Below, one piece after another: positions 51,450 through 60,707 of a stretch of DNA of 64,000 nt; positions within the stretch are counted from its first letter, which is position 1; the number at the start of each line of letters is the position of its first letter. The position numbers and the translations under genes were made by a program. The stretch covers positions 27,075 through 91,074 of the forward strand of contig CACXTX010000004.1 of the NCBI GenBank assembly GCA_902770635.1. The letters are read 5' to 3'. The DNA comes from an uncultured Prevotellaceae bacterium (GTDB lineage Bacteria > Bacteroidota > Bacteroidia > Bacteroidales > Bacteroidaceae). The notes under the pieces were generated by a model, which was not told the DNA's origin, searched no databases, and was given only the letters and a program-made list of their open reading frames with translations.

Positions 51450-51503
51450 TGCCAAAATGTCATTATAATATTTAAAAAAACATGTTTTGGCACATGCTTT
51501 GCT
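51450..51503 (+). promoter_or_regulatory. Candidate sigma-54 promoter and inverted repeat upstream of dnaK
   Basis: TTGGCACATGCTTTGCT (51487-51503) matches the -24/-12 consensus YTGGCAC-N5-TTGCW, with GG (51489-51490) and GC (51501-51502) separated by the required 10 bases. TGCCAAAA (51450-51457) and TTTTGGCA (51485-51492) form an inverted repeat around it. No TAnnTTTG box is evident for dnaK. The reading is by motif only. Confidence 0.5.
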
Positions 51504-51553
51504 GTTTATCGAACGACACATTGTGAATATTAACAATTTAAAAATATAGAATT

Positions 51554-53387
51554 ATGGGAAAGATTATTGGAATCGACTTAGGAACAACTAACAGCTGCGT
51601 TGCCGTTTTCGAGGGTAACGAGCCTGTAGTTATCGCTAACAGCGAAGGAAAGCGTACCACGCCTTCTGTGGTGGGCTTCGTAGAAAACGGTGAGCGTAAG
51701 ATTGGTGACCCTGCCAAGCGTCAGGCTATCACCAACCCGAAGAATACCGTGTACTCTATCAAGCGTTTCATGGGTGAGAACTGGCAACAGACCGAGAAGG
51801 AAATTTCTCGTGTACCTTATACTGTTGTCAACGAGGGTGGCTATCCCCGTGTTGACATCGATGGACGTAAGTACACTCCGCAGGAAATCTCTGCTATGGT
51901 ACTGCAGAAGATGAAGAAGACCGCAGAGGACTATCTGGGCCAGGAGGTAACGGATGCCGTTATCACCGTTCCTGCTTACTTCTCTGACTCTCAGCGTCAG
52001 GCAACAAAGGAGGCTGGTCAGATTGCCGGTCTGAATGTACGCCGTATCGTCAACGAGCCTACTGCTGCTGCGCTGGCATACGGTGTTGACAAGGCCAACA
52101 AGGATATGAAGATTGCCGTATTCGACCTCGGTGGTGGTACGTTCGATATCTCTATTCTGGAATTCGGCGGTGGTGTATTCGAGGTGCTCTCTACTAACGG
52201 TGACACTCACCTGGGTGGTGACGACTTCGACCAGGTTATCATCGACTGGCTGGTACAGGAGTTCAAGAACGACGAGGGTGCCGACCTGAAGAGCGACCCA
52301 ATGGCTATGCAGTGTAGCAGGTGTTCCCAAACACTTGGTAAAGAACTTGACTCGTGCTAAGTTCGAGCAACTGGCTCATGGACTTATCCAGGCTTGTCTG
52401 GCTCCTTGCCAGAAGGCTATGGCTGATGCCAAACTGAACACTGCCGATATCGATGAGGTTATCCTCGTAGGTGGTTCAAGCCGTATTCCTGCCGTTCAGG
52501 AGTTGGTTAAGAACTACTTCGGCAAAGAGCCTTCAAAGGGTGTGAACCCTGACGAGGTAGTAGCCGTAGGTGCATCTATCCAGGGTGCTATCCTGAACAA
52601 AGAAGGTGGCGTAGGCGACATCGTATTGCTCGACGTAACGCCTCTGACACTGGGTATTGAGACGATGGGCGGTGTCATGACCAAGCTGATTGAGGCCAAC
52701 ACTACTATTCCTTGCAAAAAGAGCGAGGTATTCTCTACCGCAGCTGACAATCAGACAGAGGTAACCATCCGCGTACTGCAGGGTGAGCGTCCTATGGCTA
52801 ACCAGAACAAGCAGCTGGGCATCTTCAACCTGACAGGTATTGCTCCAGCTCGTCGTGGTATTCCTCAGATTGAGGTAACCTTCGACATCGATGCCAACGG
52901 TATCTTGAAGGTTTCTGCCAAGGATAAGGCTACCGGCAAGGAACAGGCTATACGTATCGAGGCTTCATCAGGTCTGTCTCAGGACGAGATTAACCGCATG
53001 AAGGCTGAGGCAGAGGCTAACGCAGAGGCTGACAAGAAGGAGCGCGAGCGTGTTGACAAGATGAATCAGGCTGACTCTATGATCTTCCAGACTGAGAACC
53101 AGTTGAAGGAAATTGGCGACAAGATTCCCGCAGAACACAAGCCCGCCATCGAACAGGCTCTCCAGCAACTGAAGGATGCCCACAAGGCTGGTGACATCAA
53201 CGCTATTGACACCGCTATTGCAGCCCTCAACAACGCCTGGCAGACTGCTTCACAGCAGATGTATCAGGGTGCCCAGGGCGCTCAGGCTGGTCCTCAGGAA
53301 AACCCATTCGGCGGTCAGCAACAGGCTCAGCAGGAGGCCCCAAAGGATGAGAACATCCAGGATGCCGACTTTGAGGAGGTTAAATAA
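51554..53387 (+). pseudogene. dnaK: dnaK interrupted by an apparent 86-base deletion
   Basis: DnaK is the ATP-driven Hsp70 chaperone. The first 253 residues are intact ([20 protein letters not shown] start, [13 protein letters not shown], ending at [10 protein letters not shown]). The next frame then resumes at [20 protein letters not shown] (from 52314) and reads to a normal end (DADFEEVK). The conserved segment that normally follows MAMQ, [20 protein letters not shown] to about LPYIM, is missing: about 28 codons plus two bases, giving a frameshift and a stop at 52358-52360. 253 + 29 + 357 residues would total the usual 639. The junction is 52312/52313. The loss removes part of the ATPase domain. 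A sequencing or assembly fault is the likeliest cause. Confidence 0.9.
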
Positions 53388-53408
53388 GAAATACTAAATT
53401 ATCTATAT

Positions 53409-53440
53409 GAAACGTGCAGCCTGTGTGGACTGCACGTTTT
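53409..53440 (+). terminator. Terminator after dnaK
   Basis: AACGTGCAG and CTGCACGTT pair perfectly around a 10-base loop and are followed by TTTTTAT. It may also serve gltS converging from the other strand. Confidence 0.88.
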
Positions 53441-53445
53441 TATTT

Positions 53446-54720
53446 TTATAGAAGATTCAAGAAGAGGGTAATCATTCCTGTATTGATCAGATCGGCGAAC
53501 ATGGCGCCAATAATGGGGACGATGAGAAAGGGTTTGACGGTATAACGGTATTTATAGCATACGGCACTCATGTTGGCCATCGCATTAGGCGTTGCGCCAA
53601 GACCGAAGCCACAGATGCCTGCACACAGGACTGCAGCATCATAGTTGCGACCTAACAGGGGGAAGGCTATAAAGTAGGCAAAGAAGTCCATCATAGCTAC
53701 CTGAGATACCAAAATGAGAATCAACGGAAGGGCCAGGCTTTGTAGTTCCCATAGCTTCAGAGATATCATGGCCATACCGAGGAACAGTGACAGGCAGATG
53801 TTACCTACGCTGACAATTCGCTCCATGTCAAGCAATTTGTCGGCTTTCACCCGTTTACCATTGTCCTTGTAACTGACGAATCCTATGGTGTTACGAACGA
53901 TAGCGGCAAGTATCAGGGCGCCGAAATAAGTGGGAAATGTTACTCCCGTCTTTTTCAACAACCAACTCATAATTGTGCCAGCGCCCATAACCAGGAGAAT
54001 GCAATAGGTAGCCTTCGCATACTGTTGGAACTCCTGCTCGTTTGTGCTGACACGTTTTTCACGACCTGCTGGCGAAGCCTCGTCGCTCTCAATACCGGCC
54101 ATTGCGGGGTCAATCTCCTCATCTTGTGGCTGTACCTGCTCATGAGACAGTTTCCTACGGATAATCCGCTCTGCCAGCGGACCGCCTATCATAGAACCAG
54201 CTATCAGACCAAAGGTAGCAGCTGCCATACCGATTGTTCCTGCGCCATGCAGTCCCATGCTTTCCAGCACATTTGCAAATCCGCCTGCCGTACCGTGTCC
54301 GCCTGTCATGGATATACTGCCTGCAGCCATACCTATCAAAGGATTAACATCCATGACCTTGACTATTCCCATAGGAATTAAGTTCTGCATAGCAATTATG
54401 ACAATCAACAGGGCAAGCATAATCACCAGAAGTTTGCCGCCTTGTTTGATGACTTTCAAGTCACTTTGGAAACCAACGCAGGTAAAGAATGCCAGCATAA
54501 AGACATCCTTCAATGTACCATCGAACGATACCTCAATATGGCCCCATCCGTATAGTGCCAGTGTCAGCAACGAGAAGATGATACCGCCGCTTACTGGCGA
54601 AGGCACACAGAATCTTTGGAGGAAACCGACCTTTCGCGTTAAAACCATACCGACGATGAGGGCTAAGGCGCCTATGCCGGCAGTCTGTATCATATCTATT
54701 TCAAGAATAGTCATACTCAT
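53446..54720 (-). CDS. gltS: Sodium/glutamate symporter
   Basis: GltS takes up glutamate with sodium across the inner membrane. The 424-residue protein has about 10 helices. Typical segments are visible: FCVPSPVSGGIIFSLL near 33-48, MTGGHGTAGGFANVLESMG near 138-156 (the first re-entrant loop), and GFGLGATPNAMANMSAVC near 370-387 (the matching loop in the second half). A cytoplasmic linker with basic and acidic residues lies at about 195-230. It is 14 bases downstream of the small barrel gene and may be co-transcribed. Confidence 0.95.
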   Translation of the reverse strand: MSMTILEIDMIQTAGIGALALIVGMVLTRKVGFLQRFCVPSPVSGGIIFSLLTLALYGWGHIEVSFDGTLKDVFMLAFFTCVGFQSDLKVIKQGGKLLVIMLALLIVIIAMQNLIPMGIVKVMDVNPLIGMAAGSISMTGGHGTAGGFANVLESMGLHGAGTIGMAAATFGLIAGSMIGGPLAERIIRRKLSHEQVQPQDEEIDPAMAGIESDEASPAGREKRVSTNEQEFQQYAKATYCILLVMGAGTIMSWLLKKTGVTFPTYFGALILAAIVRNTIGFVSYKDNGKRVKADKLLDMERIVSVGNICLSLFLGMAMISLKLWELQSLALPLILILVSQVAMMDFFAYFIAFPLLGRNYDAAVLCAGICGFGLGATPNAMANMSAVCYKYRYTVKPFLIVPIIGAMFADLINTGMITLFLNLL

Positions 54721-54734
54721 TACCTTATTATATA

Positions 54735-56327
54735 TTATAATCTATATTGCAACTTTATGTTGGCAGCATGTCTGTTTATTAAGACATCACTACAGAATGC
54801 CTCAAACACATCATGCCAGTCAATGCCCAAATACCATCTTTTGCCAAATAACTTGTTCACTGACAGACATCCATACGCTGGAGTTCCATTCACCTCACGT
54901 ATCGGTGTGTGTTTGCTATAATATATCACCTGCAAGCCTATCTGCCATTCATGAGGGAGATAAACAGTGGGAGCAAATCGTAATGAAGCATAGGTTCCAC
55001 TCTTAGCCACATATAGATTTGATCCACCTGCCAGAGTCATCCCCCTCGTTTTCCAATATACCGATGCCCCCAGTTCAGTAAAATTCTCGCCATCTTCGAC
55101 ATTATAGAAACTCGCCACCGTCTGCACGGTCAGCTTCTGCTTGCTATAGGCATAAGCCAGTTTCACTTGATTGATATCCCATTCGTCCAGCAATCCCTTC
55201 GCCCTCATCCATTCTTCATCAAGAAGCGTTTTGGCATCCATAAAGAGAAGCAAGTAGGAAGGATTATAGTATTTGCGATAATAGCCCAACTGGATTTGAT
55301 TGCGATTATCAGGTACATAGACAATGCAGGCATTCGTATTGTTACGGGTGTCAGAATGCTTTTGAGTGACGTCTGAATCCATTACTTTATAATTATAGAA
55401 CATCACACGGTTACCTAGCGTGAACTTCCACTTAGGCAGCACATAGGTGAACTGCAGGTAGATATCATTATTGAAGACGTTCCAACTCATCTCCGTTTCC
55501 TTTTCTTTGGTCATCAAGTAATCACCCTCGACACCCAGCATCATCGACAGCCTCTCGGAAAACAAAGGTGTATTCAGCTCAACGTTATATAATGGCAGTT
55601 TGTTGGAGAATATCTGATCACTGTTATACTGATAACTGCCCACGATGAGTAGCTCTGTACCTTGGTTATTGAAAGTGTGGAAGTATCGCGCTCTGCCCAT
55701 GACCTTACGTGACATACCTGAAGGAACGTCAAGGTATTGCTGTGTGAAATAAGTCAGCAGTTTGTTCCTGTCATCAAAACGGTTTGTCATGTGAAGCGTC
55801 AGATACTCCTCATTCCCATTCTGATGACGATAAGACGCATTGGCATAGAGGTCGGTATTTTTACTGCCATATAAGGCGTTCACGGTGCCAATACCTGCAA
55901 CGTACCTGCCAAAGTCTCCCTGTCCTTCCACGAAACCTTTCAACGTGTCAGGCATCTTCATGTTGATATCCAGCACCTTAGCTATTCCGATGGTTCCCTT
56001 CGCGACACCCGTATTATCACAAACCTGAATCTTAGCAATGTCCTTGGCTTTCATCTGACTCAGAATCAACCTCGTGTCACCATTCATTGAGCAGTTGTCG
56101 ATGCGAAGGTTATAGTTGGCAATGACATCCTCATAACCTCCAATCATCAGTTCCGGCACCATCTGGAGGATATCCATCAATGTTTCTTCTCCTGTCAGCT
56201 CCATACGCTGAGGATATATTATCGTCCTATCGGCCTTTATCTCTATGATGCGCAGACTATCTTCTGCAGATATAGGAACTGACAAGAGCAGAAAGCTGAT
56301 CAATATGAGAAGTTCTCGAAGCATCAT
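54735..56327 (-). CDS. Small TonB-receptor-like outer-membrane protein
   Basis: This roughly 530-residue protein has a signal peptide (MLRELLILISFLLLSVPISAE). The N-terminal domain is plug-like: LTGEETLMDILQMVPELMIG near 50 and LRIDNCSMNGDTRLILSQMK, which resembles the second half of a TonB-receptor plug. It then continues as alternating beta strands (LYANASYRHQNGNEEYLTLH, ending ANIKLQYRL). It is short for a TonB-dependent receptor, which is usually above 650 residues. It lacks a recognisable TonB box. The first ATG lies 4 bases after a TAAATTTG box (56338-56331), suggesting a leaderless transcript. The ligand is unknown; co-transcription with gltS hints at a transported amino acid or peptide, but this is speculation. 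Confidence 0.68.
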   Translation of the reverse strand: MMLRELLILISFLLLSVPISAEDSLRIIEIKADRTIIYPQRMELTGEETLMDILQMVPELMIGGYEDVIANYNLRIDNCSMNGDTRLILSQMKAKDIAKIQVCDNTGVAKGTIGIAKVLDINMKMPDTLKGFVEGQGDFGRYVAGIGTVNALYGSKNTDLYANASYRHQNGNEEYLTLHMTNRFDDRNKLLTYFTQQYLDVPSGMSRKVMGRARYFHTFNNQGTELLIVGSYQYNSDQIFSNKLPLYNVELNTPLFSERLSMMLGVEGDYLMTKEKETEMSWNVFNNDIYLQFTYVLPKWKFTLGNRVMFYNYKVMDSDVTQKHSDTRNNTNACIVYVPDNRNQIQLGYYRKYYNPSYLLLFMDAKTLLDEEWMRAKGLLDEWDINQVKLAYAYSKQKLTVQTVASFYNVEDGENFTELGASVYWKTRGMTLAGGSNLYVAKSGTYASLRFAPTVYLPHEWQIGLQVIYYSKHTPIREVNGTPAYGCLSVNKLFGKRWYLGIDWHDVFEAFCSDVLINRHAANIKLQYRL

Positions 56328-56330
56328 TTG

Positions 56331-56338
56331 CAAATTTA
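56331..56338 (-). promoter_or_regulatory. Promoter -7 element of the barrel protein gene
   Basis: TAAATTTG on the minus strand, immediately before the ATG at 56327. No -33 element is evident. Confidence 0.5.
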
Positions 56339-56430
56339 CGTAATTTTCTAATATCCATCTCTCATATTAATCCTTTTTAACCTTTTCAGCTACGCAGAAC
56401 TAATTCTGCACTCGGAAAAGCTCAATTAAA

Positions 56431-56462
56431 TTTGGCTTTTCCCTCGTTTATTTGTAAATTTG
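56431..56462 (+). promoter_or_regulatory. DUF2461 gene promoter
   Basis: TTTG (56431-56434) and TAAATTTG (56455-56462) are 20 bases apart, 34 bases before the ATG. Confidence 0.75.
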
Positions 56463-56496
56463 CAGCATTAAAATTTTTGGACAATATATTAAGACT

Positions 56497-57222
56497 ATGA
56501 ATCAGAAAAGTATTTTGAGGTTCCTGCGTCAGGTAATGACACATAACAACCGCGAGTGGTTCCAGGAACATAAGAAAGAATATGAGGCTATACGGACTGA
56601 ATTCGAACAGGGCGTACAACAGGCTATAGAGCGCATCATAACATTCGATCCAGAGATAGCCCACGTACAGGTAAAGGACTGTACCTACCGTTTTTACCGC
56701 GACACGCGGTTCTCTGCCGACAAGTCGCCCTACAAGAACCACCTCGGGGCCTATATCAATGCCAAGGGCAAGAAGGCACTTCGTGGAGGATACTACCTGC
56801 ATCTGGAGCCTAACCACTGTCTGCTGGCAGTAGGCAACTATTGGCTTCCCACCAACATCCTCACCTCTTGCCGCAATGAAATCATGGGCAACACGGCAGA
56901 GTGGTTGCGCTGCGTGGAGAACGATGAATTCCAGAAATACTTCGGCAGCGATGTGAGCAGTAGTACCAAAGAACCGACAAACGTCGATAGCTGGGACCAG
57001 CCTCAAGGCTTCGGACTGTCAAAGCTCAAGACCTGTCCGTCAGGCTTTCTTAAGGACTCTGAACTTGTCAAATACCTGCGTCTGAAAGACTATTGTTGTT
57101 GGCACGCCGTTTCAGAGACTTTCTTTGAGGGCGACGGATGGTTGGACGAGATGGAGCGCATATTCCGTGCCGCCAAACCCATGATGGACTTCATGAACGC
57201 TGTCATAGACGATTATGAATAG
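56497..57222 (+). CDS. DUF2461-family protein
   Basis: This 241-residue soluble protein matches the DUF2461 family. Recognised segments are LRFLRQVMTHNNREWFQEHKKEY (7-29), the RDTRFSADKSPYKNHLGAYI motif (70-89) and YYLHLEP (about 99-105). Biochemical function is not established in the family. It is transcribed alone. The final segment (MDFMNAVIDDYE) is normal for the family. Confidence 0.88.
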   Translation: MNQKSILRFLRQVMTHNNREWFQEHKKEYEAIRTEFEQGVQQAIERIITFDPEIAHVQVKDCTYRFYRDTRFSADKSPYKNHLGAYINAKGKKALRGGYYLHLEPNHCLLAVGNYWLPTNILTSCRNEIMGNTAEWLRCVENDEFQKYFGSDVSSSTKEPTNVDSWDQPQGFGLSKLKTCPSGFLKDSELVKYLRLKDYCCWHAVSETFFEGDGWLDEMERIFRAAKPMMDFMNAVIDDYE

Positions 57223-57328
57223 CCCTTTCACCCATTGTTTCAGATTAAAAACCAAGATAGTGCCGCTGATGGGTCGCAAATGATAGGTTAAATAATGCAA
57301 ACAAGATAAAGCTTTCATTTTTATTTAC

Positions 57329-57336
57329 TACATTTG
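57329..57336 (+). promoter_or_regulatory. FucP-type transporter promoter -7 element
   Basis: TACATTTG at 57329-57336, 36 bases before the ATG. Confidence 0.6.
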
Positions 57337-57372
57337 CAGCACTTTTGAGAATATTACTAATCTACTGGACTC

Positions 57373-58689
57373 ATGAACAAAGAAAATAATCAATCTATTC
57401 TTTCCAAAGACGGGGTGAGTTATCTCGTTCCCTTCATCTTAGTAACCTCATGTTTTGCCCTGTGGGGCTTTGCAAACGACATCACCAACCCGATGGTGAA
57501 GGCATTTTCCAAGATTTTCAGAATGAGTGTTACTGACGGAGCATTGGTTCAAGTGGCTTTCTATGGTGGCTATTTCGCTATGGCCTTCCCTGCAGCCATG
57601 TTTATCCGCAAGTATTCATACAAGGCTGGTGTGTTGATGGGCTTAGGGCTTTATGCGGTAGGCGCCCTGTTGTTCCTGCCTGCCTCGATGACGGGTATGT
57701 ACTACCCATTCCTCGCAGCCTACTTCATCCTGACCTGCGGACTCTCGTTTCTGGAAACGAGCTGTAACCCATATATTCTCTCTATGGGAACAGAGGAGAC
57801 CAGTACACGACGACTGAACCTGGCACAATGTTTCAACCCGATGGGTTCGCTCTGTGGCATGTATGTCGCCATGAACTTCATACAAGCCAAGCTAAATCCG
57901 GCTTCAACAGAAGAGCGAGCCTTGCTGAACGATAGTGAGTTTGCAGCCATGCGCGACTCCGACCTCAGCGTGCTTATCACGCCCTACCTCATCATCGGAG
58001 CCGTGATAGCCCTGATGTTCCTCGTGATCTACTTCACGAAGATGCCGCATAATGCAGACAAGAACCACGACGTCCATCCACTGGCAACCCTGAAACGCAT
58101 CTGTCGCATTGACTACTATCGCGAAGGAGTTATCGCCCAGTTCTTCTATGTGGGTGTACAGATCATGTGTTGGACCTTTATTATCCAATATGGTACGCGC
58201 GTACTGATGAATGAAGGAATGTCTGAGATAGATGCCGAGGTATTATCACAACGCTATAACATCATTGCCATGGTCATCTTCGTGACCTCACGATTTATCT
58301 GTACCTTCTTCCTGAAATACATCAACGCTGGAGCCCTGCTGGGTATTCTAGCAGTAGTCGGATCGCTACTGACGCTAGGTGTCATCTTCATCGACGGACG
58401 AATGGGGCTCTACTGCCTGGTAGCCATCTCTGCCTGTATGTCGCTGATGTTTCCCACCATCTACGGCATCGCCCTACAAGGACTGGGCGACGACGCTAAA
58501 TTTGGTGCAGCAGGCCTGATAATGGCAATCTTAGGAGGCTCAGTACTACCACCGTTGCAGGCCAGCATGATTGACCAAGGCACCATGTTTGGCATGCCCG
58601 CAGTCAACGTGTCATTCATACTGCCACTTATCTGCTTCCTCGTGATTATCGCCTATGGCTGGCGCACCTATGTAAGAACAAAGCAGTAA
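57373..58689 (+). CDS. FucP-family sugar:H+ symporter
   Basis: The 438-residue protein is a major-facilitator transporter with 12 predicted helices. The FucP subgroup is indicated by LVTSCFALWGFANDITNPMVKAF near 22-44 (the FALWGFANDITNP motif), GGYFAMAFPAAMFI and LETSCNPYILSMG near 128-140. Members carry L-fucose, glucose, galactose or related sugars with protons; which one cannot be told here. It converges with the GH43 gene, so a link with released pentoses is possible but not shown. Confidence 0.9.
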   Translation: MNKENNQSILSKDGVSYLVPFILVTSCFALWGFANDITNPMVKAFSKIFRMSVTDGALVQVAFYGGYFAMAFPAAMFIRKYSYKAGVLMGLGLYAVGALLFLPASMTGMYYPFLAAYFILTCGLSFLETSCNPYILSMGTEETSTRRLNLAQCFNPMGSLCGMYVAMNFIQAKLNPASTEERALLNDSEFAAMRDSDLSVLITPYLIIGAVIALMFLVIYFTKMPHNADKNHDVHPLATLKRICRIDYYREGVIAQFFYVGVQIMCWTFIIQYGTRVLMNEGMSEIDAEVLSQRYNIIAMVIFVTSRFICTFFLKYINAGALLGILAVVGSLLTLGVIFIDGRMGLYCLVAISACMSLMFPTIYGIALQGLGDDAKFGAAGLIMAILGGSVLPPLQASMIDQGTMFGMPAVNVSFILPLICFLVIIAYGWRTYVRTKQ

Positions 58690-58726
58690 GATGGTTTCTT
58701 GACACCAATTCCCACCTTTTGGAGAA

Positions 58727-60205
58727 TTACAATTTCCTGTATTTGAAGTTTTTGAATACTGCAGAGCCTTTTCCCTGTGCATAGATGCCGGGGAGAAGGC
58801 TTTGAAATTCATAGAGTGTGTTGTGGTTGAAACCAGACACCTCATGTCCCCACTGTTCCTGGTGCCAACGCTTTCCGTCCTCACTCCAATAGGCCGTAAC
58901 AACATGGTCATCGTTTCGCAGTAGGAGCCACAAGTGGTTGGTATTTGTCTCGCCACGACGTCCAGCCTCATTACGGCGTATGCGATAGCGTTTCTTTGCA
59001 TCAAAGCCCGTGCCTATATTGAACTTTCCATTGTAGTAGAGCACAAGACCTGCCTGAACATCACCCTCTAATGTTATCTCCGCCTCAATCTCGTAACGGT
59101 GAGTGCCTGCCACAAACATCAAGGGAGCCGAACTGGCCACGTCGTTTCCCCTAGCCTTCAAGGTGAGTTCATCGCCTGACACTATAGCACGTGTAGGGTC
59201 AAAAGCCTTATAATATTTCCAGTCGAGCCCTATACGGAATTCACCCAAGTGAGCCAAACGGTCGGCAGGCTGCCACACCTTAGTAGGCTGTGCCATCGGT
59301 TGACTGGCATCACCTCCATCAGCAACTATCCATCCGTCAGAGGTAAAATGGACTGGCTCCATCAGTGTCTGTCTCCCTAAGTTGAGATAGCCGTTCTCAT
59401 AGGCATGATACACTGTGAACCATCGTCCGTCAGGGGTATCAATCAGCGAGCCATGTCCCTTGCTCCACCAGCGTTCATTGTTCTTCCACGTATGTACCAG
59501 CGGATTGGTGGGCATATCCTCCCATGGACCGTCAAGCCGCTCTGAACGGGCTACAGCTATCAAGTGACTGGTAGGTGGTCCAGCCGTTCCTCCTTCTGCA
59601 GCCAGATAGTAGAAGTACTTGCCTATACGATAGATTTTGGGACCTTCAAGACTGAATCCCTCCGTCACCCACTCTTCTGGATAGCGCCAGCCATCATAGA
59701 TGTGTTTCATGGTACCCGGAATCACAGAAAGGCCGTCATCAGCCAGCTGCACACGGTCACCGCCGCTGAGCACCAGATAGCGCTTTCCGTCTTCACCCAC
59801 CACATGGCAGGGATCTATATGGTCCACTTTCAAATCAACGGGATCGCTCCAAGGTCCATAAGGCGAGTCAGCCACCACCACATAATTGGTTCTGGGACGC
59901 ACGGCTACCGTGAAATATATATAATATTTGCCCTTGTATTTCTTGATATCAGGTGCCCAGATAGAACCCAGATATTCCTTCAAGGCATAGCTGATAGGCT
60001 CCCAATGAACGAGGTCCTTCGAGTGGAACACCGTCAGACCTGGCAGATAGTCAAAGGCTGAGTGCGTCATGTAGTAGTCGTCACCGTCACGCAGGATTGT
60101 TGGGTCTGGAAAGTCTCCTCCAAGAATCGGATTGGTAAATGTCTCTTGGGCATTGACGGGCAAGAGTACTGTCAACAGCACCAGTTTCAATAGCAATTTC
60201 TTCAT
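58727..60205 (-). CDS. Glycoside hydrolase family 43 enzyme with C-terminal beta-sandwich
   Basis: This secreted 492-residue enzyme (signal peptide MKKLLLKLVLLTVLLPVNAQ) has the five-bladed propeller of GH43. The base Asp is in GGDFPDPTILRDGDDYY (Asp 34), the middle Asp in VDHIDPCHV (near 130), and the acid Glu in FSLEGPKIY (near 197). A carbohydrate-binding-like beta-sandwich occupies about 315-492. The family includes beta-xylosidases and alpha-arabinofuranosidases; the subfamily cannot be settled by eye. It begins 14 bases after nrdG, probably an accidental closeness rather than a functional link. Confidence 0.92.
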   Translation of the reverse strand: MKKLLLKLVLLTVLLPVNAQETFTNPILGGDFPDPTILRDGDDYYMTHSAFDYLPGLTVFHSKDLVHWEPISYALKEYLGSIWAPDIKKYKGKYYIYFTVAVRPRTNYVVVADSPYGPWSDPVDLKVDHIDPCHVVGEDGKRYLVLSGGDRVQLADDGLSVIPGTMKHIYDGWRYPEEWVTEGFSLEGPKIYRIGKYFYYLAAEGGTAGPPTSHLIAVARSERLDGPWEDMPTNPLVHTWKNNERWWSKGHGSLIDTPDGRWFTVYHAYENGYLNLGRQTLMEPVHFTSDGWIVADGGDASQPMAQPTKVWQPADRLAHLGEFRIGLDWKYYKAFDPTRAIVSGDELTLKARGNDVASSAPLMFVAGTHRYEIEAEITLEGDVQAGLVLYYNGKFNIGTGFDAKKRYRIRRNEAGRRGETNTNHLWLLLRNDDHVVTAYWSEDGKRWHQEQWGHEVSGFNHNTLYEFQSLLPGIYAQGKGSAVFKNFKYRKL

Positions 60206-60219
60206 AAAAGTAAGGTTGA

Positions 60220-60705
60220 TCAGGCCAGTCGCCCTACTGGCTTTCGCCAGAAACGGTATGTAATGTCCTCGAAAGAGCCGTCGGTCTGCTGACGATAAAG
60301 GCGCTGATTGGTAGTAGGCGACTTCAATGGGCCAAGGTGCTTGATATAAGGCCCCACCTTAATATAGTCAAAGTCGGCCTTGCAGACCACAGAAGGGATA
60401 CGCAGGCGACCGCTATACCAGGCAACATGGAACTGCGGATAATACTCGTGAATATACTGAGCCAACGAGTTGACAGCCTTGGGATCAGCATCACCACCCA
60501 TAAAGGATATGCAAGTGATATCGGTACCATACTGATCGACAAACTGATCGATGGCATCAGTATCCAAAGGAAGACCTATATCGTCCCACAAGTAATGGCT
60601 ATGACACCCAGGACAATGACACGGGCAATTAGAGATATTAATTGCCAGTGTCACCTCGTCGGGTATCTCCTGAAAAACAACTCCAGTATTAACGTATTTC
60701 AGCAT
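60220..60705 (-). CDS. nrdG: Anaerobic ribonucleotide reductase activating protein
   Basis: NrdG is a radical-SAM enzyme that installs the glycyl radical on NrdD. The [4Fe-4S] cysteines C27, C31 and C34 are in NISNCPCHCPGCHSHYLW (CxxxCxxC), and a GGDA-like loop follows at about 75-78 (FMGGDADP). The 161-residue length is normal. It starts 2 bases after the nrdD stop, so the two are translated together. Confidence 0.95.
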   Translation of the reverse strand: MLKYVNTGVVFQEIPDEVTLAINISNCPCHCPGCHSHYLWDDIGLPLDTDAIDQFVDQYGTDITCISFMGGDADPKAVNSLAQYIHEYYPQFHVAWYSGRLRIPSVVCKADFDYIKVGPYIKHLGPLKSPTTNQRLYRQQTDGSFEDITYRFWRKPVGRLA

Positions 60706-60707
60706 GA

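Noticed and set aside
51554-53387. Programmed frameshift or intein in dnaK
   Set aside because: No slippery sequence lies at 52312, and conserved residues are missing rather than shifted or interrupted, so a deletion explains the data better.
58727-60705. Functional operon of nrdG with the GH43 gene
   Set aside because: The genes are close, but nothing links deoxyribonucleotide synthesis with xylan or arabinan hydrolysis; no shared control signal was found.
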